Shown: positions 8,457-15,700 of the stretch, piece by piece | How positions within the stretch are numbered: the first letter of the stretch is position 1 | Layout: every line of letters begins with the position of its first letter | Notes under the pieces: model-generated | Told to the model about the DNA's origin: nothing | The model's input: the letters and a program-made list of their open reading frames with translations, nothing else | Databases searched by the model: none | Assembly (NCBI GenBank): GCA_900318375.1 | Contig: ONKG01000033.1 | Coordinates: 1 to 64,000, forward strand | Direction: 5' to 3' | Length of the DNA: 64,000 nt | DNA from: an uncultured Lachnospiraceae bacterium | Lineage (GTDB): Bacteria; Bacillota; Clostridia; Lachnospirales; Lachnospiraceae | Program-made: the position numbers and the translations under genes

Positions 8457-9959
8457 ATGTTTGAAAAAAAGATTTATCGGTCAGATATGGTAAGATGTGT
8501 CCTTTGCAGCGATGCGCCCTGTACGAAGGCATGTGGAAAAATCGATCCGGCAAGGCTGTTGAGGAGTATCTGGTTTGACAATGAGAATACGGCGGCCTGT
8601 CGTTTTCCTGCGGAAAACCCTTGTGCGGAATGTTCCGCCCCCTGCGAAGCAGCCTGTGTCCGCGCGGGACAAGTCCCGGTCCGCGCACTCATGATGCGTC
8701 TTCATGATGAAATAAAGCAGGAACTGGAGATCGAACTGCCGGCTTCTGAGGAGCGTCTCCGTACGCAGATGTGCGGCATTCCTCTGGAAAATCCTTTCCT
8801 GCTGTCTTCCTCGGTGGTAGCCAGTACTTATGACATGTGTGCCAGGGCTTTTGAGGCCGGCTGGGCGGGCGCCGCCTTCAAGACAATCTGCTCCATGGAT
8901 ATCCACGAGGCGTCTCCGCGCTTTTCCGCGATCACGGGAGCGGATGGGACTATGATCGGGTTCAAGAATATCGAGCAGCTCTCGGACCACAGTGTGGCGG
9001 AGAACATGGAGATTTTCCGACGCCTGAAAGAAAAATATCCCTCGAAATTTATCCTGGCATCGATCATGGGACAGGATGAGGCTGAGTGGGAGCAACTGTC
9101 CCGTCTGTGCGAGGAGAACGGGGCGGACGCCATCGAGCTTAATTTCTCATGTCCCAATATGGCCGAAGGCGGACTGGGGTCCGATATCGGACAGGTCCCC
9201 GAGCTCGTGGAGCGCTTTACTGCCGCCGCAAAGCGGGGGGCGAAGATTCCGGTCCTGGCCAAGCTGACTCCGAATGTGGCAAGGATGAGTCCTGCCGCCG
9301 AAGCAGCTATGCGCGGAGGTGCGGACGGGATTGCCGCCATCAACACGATCAAGAGTATCATTGATATTAACCGCCACACCTATGTGTCGGCTCCTGCAGT
9401 GCACGGCATGTCCGCGGTGGGCGGGTACAGCGGAAATGCAGTCAAACCCATTGCTCTGCGTTTTATCGCGGAGCTGGGGCAGAATCCTGCCCTTTCCGGA
9501 ATGCATGTCTCCGCCATGGGCGGAATCGAAAACTGGTCGGATGCTGTGGAGTATCTCATGCTGGGCGCCGGAAGCGTGCAGGTCACGACGGCTGTCATGC
9601 AGTACGGCTACCGGATCATTGAGGACCTGAAATCCGGACTTAATTATTATCTTGCGGAAAAAGGCTTTGACAGCGTGGAGCAGATCAGGGGGGTCGCTCT
9701 GGATACTGTCAGCGAAACGACAGACGTCCTCGAGCGCGACACTGTGATCTTCCCCAAATTCCACCGCGATAAGTGTATCGGCTGCGGCAGATGTTCCGTC
9801 TCCTGCGCGGACGGCGGCCACCAGGCGATCCGCATGTCGGAGGACAGAAGACCGGTTCTGGACGGAAAAAAATGTGTTGGATGCCATCTCTGTGTCCTTG
9901 TATGTCCTCAGCGTGCCATCACGTCAAGCCGTAAGAGGATTCTCAAAAAACAGATGTAA
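8457..9959 (+). CDS. preA: PreA-like NAD-dependent dihydropyrimidine dehydrogenase subunit with extra N-terminal Fe-S domain
   Basis: This 500-residue product belongs to the PreA/dihydropyrimidine dehydrogenase family, which reduces uracil and thymine. The FMN-binding barrel carries NFSCPNMAEGGLGSDIGQ (a loop close to that of bacterial PreA), INTIKSIIDI and GGYSGNAVKPIALRF. The C-terminus has two [4Fe-4S] motifs, CIGCGRCSVSC and CVGCHLCVLVC. The first ~95 residues hold a Cys-rich segment (CVLCSDAPCTKAC, then CAECSAPCEAAC) that resembles the N-terminal Fe-S domain of PreT and of the animal enzyme, yet no FAD/NADPH domain follows and no preT is in the window. ATG 8457 was chosen because GGGGGTG lies 8 bp upstream; an in-frame TTG at 8427 falls in the palindrome. 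The electron partner is unknown. Confidence 0.85.
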   Translation: MFEKKIYRSDMVRCVLCSDAPCTKACGKIDPARLLRSIWFDNENTAACRFPAENPCAECSAPCEAACVRAGQVPVRALMMRLHDEIKQELEIELPASEERLRTQMCGIPLENPFLLSSSVVASTYDMCARAFEAGWAGAAFKTICSMDIHEASPRFSAITGADGTMIGFKNIEQLSDHSVAENMEIFRRLKEKYPSKFILASIMGQDEAEWEQLSRLCEENGADAIELNFSCPNMAEGGLGSDIGQVPELVERFTAAAKRGAKIPVLAKLTPNVARMSPAAEAAMRGGADGIAAINTIKSIIDINRHTYVSAPAVHGMSAVGGYSGNAVKPIALRFIAELGQNPALSGMHVSAMGGIENWSDAVEYLMLGAGSVQVTTAVMQYGYRIIEDLKSGLNYYLAEKGFDSVEQIRGVALDTVSETTDVLERDTVIFPKFHRDKCIGCGRCSVSCADGGHQAIRMSEDRRPVLDGKKCVGCHLCVLVCPQRAITSSRKRILKKQM

Positions 9960-9983
9960 TGATTCTCAAAAAACAGATGTAAT
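9938..9983 (+). repeat. 23-bp perfect tandem duplication over the preA stop codon
   Basis: Copies 9938-9960 and 9961-9983 are identical. The first contains the last codons and the TAA of the gene, so the second copy is a non-coding echo of the gene end. Confidence 0.92.
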
Positions 9984-10048
9984 TAAACCCGGCTGCAGGG
10001 CCGGGAGATAACAGAAAACGGGATATAGAAAAAAGATAGCAGAAAAAA

Positions 10049-10140
10049 GTTGTTGAAAAAGAACCTGGAAAAAAGTGTAGAAAAAGGTTGTTGAAAAAGG
10101 ACCTGGAAAAAAGTATAGAAAAACGGGTCTGGAAAAAGGG
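10049..10140 (+). repeat. 38-bp tandem repeat upstream of radical SAM gene
   Basis: Two nearly identical 38-bp units (10049-10086, 10087-10124) and a partial third, rich in AAAAA runs, fill the gap before the gene at 10149. The last partial unit supplies the AAAGGGG that serves as its ribosome binding site. Confidence 0.8.
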
Positions 10141-10148
10141 GTTTCAAG

Positions 10149-11018
10149 ATGCAGTATGAGGGAGATGTCTACAGGCCGCCGAGTGAGGCGAGCAGCCTGA
10201 TCATACAGGTCACAATCGGATGTTCACATAATACCTGTACGTTTTGCCATATGTATACCGGCAAGCAGTTTCGTGTCAGAAAGCGAGAGGAGATTCTGGC
10301 GGATCTGGAGGAATGCAGTATAAAATACAGCAAGTATGTGCGCAGGGTGTTTTTCGCGGACGGAGATGCGCTGATCGTGAAGACGCCGCTTCTTCTGGAA
10401 CTTCTGGCCTATGTAAAAGAACATTTTCCCAACGTTGAGCGCGTGACAGCCTATGGCACCGCTTCGGACGTCCTGCGCAAGTCAAAAGAGGAACTGAAAG
10501 CCCTGGCACAGGCAGGTCTTGAGATGGTCTATCTGGGCGCTGAATCCGGAGATGATGATATTCTTGTGGAGATTCAAAAAGGACAGACAGCAGAGGAACT
10601 GATCGAGGCAGGACGGAAGCTGAAGCGCTGCGGGATCAAGACTTCTGTGACTCTGATTTCAGGCCTGGGCGGGCCGGAGGGCATGGAAAAACACGCGCTC
10701 GGAAGCGCCAGGCTGATCAACGGGATGAATCCGGAATATGCCGCGATCCTGTCTCTTCAGCTGAGAGCGGATTCACCAATGGCGCAGGAGGTTATGCGCG
10801 GTGAGCGAAAGCTTCTGACTGCTGATCAGACGGTGGAGGAGACTGAGATTTTCCTCCGGGCCATTGATTCCCCCGGCACCGTTTTCCGTTCCAACCACGC
10901 ATCCAATTATGTGTCTCTGGCCGGAGTTTTCAACGAAGATATTCCGGAAATGCTGGACCGGCTTGAGGAAGCAAAGAACAGGCAGGCTTACCGCCCTGAA
11001 TGGATGCGCGAACTGTAG
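10149..11018 (+). CDS. Radical SAM protein with CxxxxCxxC cluster motif
   Basis: The 289-residue product carries CSHNTCTFCHMY near residue 25, a radical SAM cluster motif with four rather than three residues between the first two Cys. This spacing marks a known but poorly characterised subgroup. Downstream are a GxE-type SAM-binding region (YLGAESGDDD, about residue 130) and VTLISGLGGPEG. No auxiliary Fe-S Cys cluster is obvious at the C-terminus. It is a soluble enzyme of unknown substrate. It stands alone, with repeats before it and a shared terminator after it. Confidence 0.82.
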   Translation: MQYEGDVYRPPSEASSLIIQVTIGCSHNTCTFCHMYTGKQFRVRKREEILADLEECSIKYSKYVRRVFFADGDALIVKTPLLLELLAYVKEHFPNVERVTAYGTASDVLRKSKEELKALAQAGLEMVYLGAESGDDDILVEIQKGQTAEELIEAGRKLKRCGIKTSVTLISGLGGPEGMEKHALGSARLINGMNPEYAAILSLQLRADSPMAQEVMRGERKLLTADQTVEETEIFLRAIDSPGTVFRSNHASNYVSLAGVFNEDIPEMLDRLEEAKNRQAYRPEWMREL

Positions 11019-11038
11019 CGAATTGATCCCGGATAATG

Positions 11039-11068
11039 GCGAATAATAGCGAATAATTGCGAATAATG
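11039..11068 (+). repeat. Three 10-bp tandem repeats after the radical SAM gene
   Basis: The GCGAATAAT-plus-one unit occurs three times in a row about 20 bp after the stop codon. It is too short for a function to be proposed. Confidence 0.7.
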
Positions 11069-11078
11069 AAATGAACTA

Positions 11079-11126
11079 AAAATACCCTCCGGACAAGCGG
11101 TATGTACCTTGTCCGGAGGGTATTTT
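11079..11126. terminator. Bidirectional terminator between radical SAM gene and trpB
   Basis: A perfect 19-bp stem (11079-11097 with 11108-11126) has an A run on the left and a T run on the right. It can therefore end the forward radical SAM transcript and the reverse trpB transcript. Confidence 0.92.
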
Positions 11127-11149
11127 ACGTTTCTGCCTTTATTTTTTGA

Positions 11150-12409
11150 TTATCTGGCGGCACGTTTTGCGGCGAGTTTCTCGAGAAATTCCTGTCCGTA
11201 GCCGTAGTTTTCGACAACGAAATCCAGGTCTTTGTCGCCGCGGCCTGAGAGATTGACGAGGATGGAGCCTGTGGCGCCTGTCCTTGCGACGCGGATGGCG
11301 TATGCAAGTGCGTGGGAGCTCTCGATGGCGGGGATGATGCCCTCATGTCTGGAGAGCAGGAAGAGCGCCTCGATGGCATCGTCATCGTCAACAGTGGTGT
11401 AACGCACACGGTCCATCTCGTGGAGCAGTGCGTGTTCGGGGCCGGCAGCGGGATAATCAAGGCCGCTGGCATTGGAGTAGACGGGAGCGGGATTGCCGTT
11501 CTCATCTGCCAGCATGATGCTCTTGAATCCGTGCATGATGCCCTCGCTTCCGTAGGTGATGGAAGCAGCGTGGTCGCCGAGCTTAGGGCCGCGGCCAAGA
11601 GGTTCCACACCGACCAGCTCTACAGGGTCGGCCAGGAAGGGAGTGAACATGCCGATGGAGTTGGAGCCGCCGCCCACACAGGCCGCAACCTGGTCCGGAA
11701 GGTGTCCGGTCTGCTCTATAAACTGGGCTCTTGCTTCTTCGCCGATACAGTACTGGAAGTCACGTACCATCAGAGGGAAGGGATGAGGACCTGCAGCAGT
11801 CCCGATGCAGTAGACTGCGTCCTTGTATTCTCTGGAATAGGCCATGAAGGCTGCATCGACAGCTTCCTTGAGGGTCTTGAGACCGAAACTGACAGGTACG
11901 ACATTGGCTCCGAGAAGTTTCATGCGGGTCACGTTGGGAGCCTGTTTGACTATGTCCACTTCGCCCATATAGATGTCGCACTCAAGCCCGAAATAAGCGG
12001 CTGCAGTTGCCAGAGCGACACCGTGCTGGCCGGCGCCTGTCTCGGCGATGAGTTTCTTTTTTCCCATGAACTTTGCCAGAAGACCCTCACCCATGCAGTG
12101 GTTGAGCTTGTGAGCACCGGTGTGGTTGAGGTCCTCACGCTTTAAATAAATCTGGGTCCTTCCGAGAAGATTGGACAGAGTCTGGCAGTGGTAGACCGGT
12201 GTGGGACGCCCCTGGAAATCCTTGCGGATCCGGCGGAGCTCTGCGATAAACTGCGCGGACTGCGCGATTGTATTATAAGCTTCCGCATACTCGTTGAAAG
12301 CCTTGATCAGCTCCGGATCTTCCAGATAATTTCCGCCGTATTTACCGAAATACCCGTCCTGGGTAGGATATTCCTTCAGATAGTTGTCAAAATCGCGGTA
12401 TTTATTCAT
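11150..12409 (-). CDS. trpB: Tryptophan synthase beta chain, solitary
   Basis: The 419-residue product has the TrpB landmarks: the PLP lysine in HTGAHK (about residue 100), the catalytic Glu in AETGAGQHG, the phosphate loop [10 protein letters not shown], then [13 protein letters not shown] and GRGDKD. It joins indole and serine to make tryptophan with PLP. Residues after the PLP lysine (LNHCMGE) and in the [14 protein letters not shown] segment differ from what I recall as canonical (INN.xGQ and KRQALNVFRM). No trpA or other trp gene is nearby, so it may use free indole or belong to a stand-alone TrpB subgroup. AAAGG lies about 9 bp before the start. Confidence 0.9.
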   Translation of the reverse strand: MNKYRDFDNYLKEYPTQDGYFGKYGGNYLEDPELIKAFNEYAEAYNTIAQSAQFIAELRRIRKDFQGRPTPVYHCQTLSNLLGRTQIYLKREDLNHTGAHKLNHCMGEGLLAKFMGKKKLIAETGAGQHGVALATAAAYFGLECDIYMGEVDIVKQAPNVTRMKLLGANVVPVSFGLKTLKEAVDAAFMAYSREYKDAVYCIGTAAGPHPFPLMVRDFQYCIGEEARAQFIEQTGHLPDQVAACVGGGSNSIGMFTPFLADPVELVGVEPLGRGPKLGDHAASITYGSEGIMHGFKSIMLADENGNPAPVYSNASGLDYPAAGPEHALLHEMDRVRYTTVDDDDAIEALFLLSRHEGIIPAIESSHALAYAIRVARTGATGSILVNLSGRGDKDLDFVVENYGYGQEFLEKLAAKRAAR

Positions 12410-12444
12410 TTGTTATTGCCTTTCTGAATGGATATTTTTCGAAA

Positions 12445-12474
12445 ATTATACCATAGATTTTGCTATATGCCCAA
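12445..12474 (-). promoter_or_regulatory. Promoter of trpB
   Basis: On the reverse strand, TTGGGC (12474-12469) and TATAAT (12450-12445) are 18 bp apart. The predicted leader is only about 30 nt, so there is no room for a T-box or leader-peptide attenuator. Confidence 0.6.
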
Positions 12475-12602
12475 CGAAAGAAAAGAAATGTTTCCTGTGT
12501 GAGAATGAATCCAGCGTGATTATTTCGCCGCGCAGTTGTTTCCTGCGGGACTGTTTGCCTGATGGCTCAGACCCATGGTGTATCGAAAAAACCAAGAAAC
12601 TT

Positions 12603-12631
12603 TTGACTATACGTTTTAAATCAGTCATAAT
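12603..12631 (+). promoter_or_regulatory. Strong sigma-A-type promoter of the activase gene
   Basis: TTGACT (12603-12608), a 17-bp spacer and CATAAT (12626-12631). Transcription should start near 12638, about 110 bp before the start codon, upstream of the hairpin at 12677. Confidence 0.65.
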
Positions 12632-12676
12632 AGTATTACTTCAGAAAACGGATATACGGAGAAATATAGATTAATA

Positions 12677-12705
12677 AACAGGGACCGTCTGCGGTTCCTG
12701 TTTTT
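12677..12705 (+). terminator. Intrinsic terminator in the activase leader (possible attenuator)
   Basis: A 10-bp stem (12677-12686 with 12693-12702, one G-T pair) is followed by TTTTT. It lies between the promoter and the start codon at 12749, so it would end transcription early unless an alternative fold forms. No known riboswitch aptamer was recognised in the ~40 nt before it. Confidence 0.6.
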
Positions 12706-12748
12706 GGCGGATACAAATTGGCCTGACAGGGCAGGAAGGTATTCACAT

Positions 12749-15700
12749 ATGAATCAGAAACAGGAATATCTGATTGGAATAGATGTGGGGTCGACGACAA
12801 CCAAAATCGTCGTTCTGCAGAAAGAGGATGAGACAATCGTATACAGCGAATATGCCAGGCATCACGCGGAACTGGCAAGAAGTGTATGTGCGCTGCTGGA
12901 GCATGGAAAACAGCATATTCCGGCGGGGAGCAGTCTGCGCATGGCTTTTACAGGATCCGGCTCGAAGCCTCTGGCTGAAGCGGCCGGCGTGCCCTTTGTC
13001 CAGGAAGTTGTTGCCAACTCGCTGGCTGTCATGAAATATTATTCGTCCGCAAAGACTGCGATCGAACTGGGCGGTCAGGACGCCAAGGTTATTTTTTTCC
13101 GGCAGAATAAAAAGACGGGAAGGCTGGAAGTCTCGGATATGCGCATGAACGGCAGCTGCGCAGGCGGCACGGGTGCTTTCATCGATGAGATCGCGGCTCT
13201 TTTGCAGGTAAAGCCCGAGGACTACGAGTCACTGGCAGAGCAGGGAACGCAGCTCTATGACATTTCCGGGCGATGCGGCGTCTACGCAAAGACTGATATC
13301 CAGCCTCTGCTCAACCAGGGCGTGCGCAAAGAAGACATCGCTCTGTCGGCCCTCCATGCTATTTCCAAGCAGACCATCGGCGGTCTTGCCCAGGGACTCA
13401 CCATGGCTCCTCCTATTATTTTCGAGGGAGGCCCTCTGTGTTTCCATCCGACACTGGTGCAGGCATTCCGGGAGAAACTGGAGTTGAAGGATGAGGATAT
13501 CCTGATCCCCGAGCAGCCCGAGCTCATGGTCGCGCTCGGCGCGTCCCTCTATTCCGGAACTGCGGCATGCGCTCCTGAAAAAGAGGGCTCGCAGGAGATT
13601 GATCTGGACAGGTGTATCTACAGGGTCCGCGCTTTGATCGGGCGCAGTACTGCGCAGGAGAGCGGAAGCCTTTCAGGCCCTTTTTTTGAGACAGAGAAAG
13701 AGTACCGCGATTTCCTGATCCGCCACCCCTTATATGAAGACAAGCATATTTTCCGCCGGCTCGATACGGGTACGGACGCGGAGTGTTATCTGGGCGTCGA
13801 CTGCGGCAGCACCACGACCAAATTTGTCCTTGTGGATGAAAAACAGAGGATTCTGTATTCTTTCTATGCAAATAACGGAGGCGATCCCATCTCGGTCCTG
13901 AAAAAGGGCTTGATTGAGATGGAGAAAAAGTTTGCCGAAGAGGGTGTTACCCTGCATGTAAAGGGCATGGCGACCACGGGTTACGGAGAGCTTCTGGCGG
14001 CAAAAGCTTTCCGGGCCGACGCGCATATTGTCGAGACTGTGGCTCATGCCAGAGCCAGTGCCAAATATCTGGAGGACGCCACATTTATTCTGGATATCGG
14101 CGGCCAGGACATGAAGGCAATCTGGCTGGATGACGGTATCATCACGGATATCGTTGTCAATGAGGCCTGCTCTGCAGGCTGCGGTTCCTTCCTGGAGAAT
14201 TTCGCGAAAAACATGGGTGTTCCGGTGCCTGAGATCGCGGAGCGCGCCTTTGCGGCAAAGCATCCCGCGGAGCTGGGCAGCCGCTGCACCGTCTTTATGA
14301 ACAGCCGCATCATCACGGAACAGAAAAACGGAAGAGAAGTCAACGATATTCTGGCCGGACTGTGCCGTTCCATCATCGAAAATGTTTTTACCAAGGTCAT
14401 CCGCATCAGCAGCCTGGATTCACTGGGTGACAGGATCGTGGTACAGGGAGGAACCTTCTGCAATGATGCAGTCCTGTGCGCTATCGAACAGTATATAGGA
14501 CGTGAGGTCGTCCGCGCGCCATATCCCGGCCTTATGGGAGCCATCGGCGCCGCTCATACCGCTATGGAAAAAGCCGCCCGTACACAGGCGCCTTCCTCCT
14601 TTATCGGTTTTGAGGCTCTGCATGATTTTACCTTCACGCAGGTCAACGGACTGGTCTGCAGCGGATGCGGGAACCACTGCAGGCGAAGTGTGGTCACTTT
14701 CTCCACCGGCGACAACTGGATCACAGGCAACCGCTGCGACCGCGGCAGTGTCCTCAATCCGGGGGAGCTGGAGGCCTTCCTGGAATCGCAGAAAGAACAG
14801 CCCGGGGAAAAGCACATTCAGAAGATCACGCCCGCGCAAAGAAGCATTTCCCCGAAAGAAACTGCGTCTGAAGGAACTGATTCTGAAAAAACTGCTTCTG
14901 GAAAAGCTGTGCCTGAGGAAACTGCTTCCGGAAAAACTGTGTCTGGAAAGGATTCCTTCTCTGTGCAGAAAGACAGACAGGCTTCTGCGGAGTTTGTTGA
15001 ATCTGCTTGGGAGCTCCGGACAGCTGAAGAGAATCTGTCAGTTGTCGACAAAGTCTCTGCCACAATGAAGGATACAGCCGCAAACGCGGCGGATAAGGTG
15101 ACGACAGCGGTCAGAGATACGGCTATAAACGCGGCGGATAAGGTGACGACAGCGGTCAGAGATACGGCTATAAACGCGGCGGATAAGGTGACGACAGCGG
15201 TCAGAGATACGGCGACAGCGGTCAAAGATACGGCTGTAAATGCCGGCAGTTCAGTCGCGGCGGCTGTGATCGACACGGCGACAGGCGCGGCGGACAAGGT
15301 TTCTGTTGCCGTGAAAGATACCAGGGACAGCGCGGCAAGCGCGGCGGACAAAGTCTCGTCTGCGATGAAAGAAAAGGCAGCAAATGTTGCGGATAAGGTT
15401 CCTGCTATCGTCAAGGATACTGCAGTGTCTGCCGCTGACAGGGTCGCATCTACAGCGGCAAGCGCGGCGGACAAGGTCACGGCGACCGTAAAGAATACGG
15501 CGGCAGCGGCCTCGGATATTGTCAGCAGCCAGTCAAAGAAATCCAAAGCCGCCTCCGCGGAAAGGAATGGCGGAAATGCCGTTCCGGAAAGAAGGAAAAA
15601 GGGGACGGATCTTTTCAAGGTCCGCAAGGCCTTGCTTCATAGAAAGTATCCCTTCAAACAGGTTGACAGTAAAAAGAATGTGACGATCGGGCTTCCTTTT

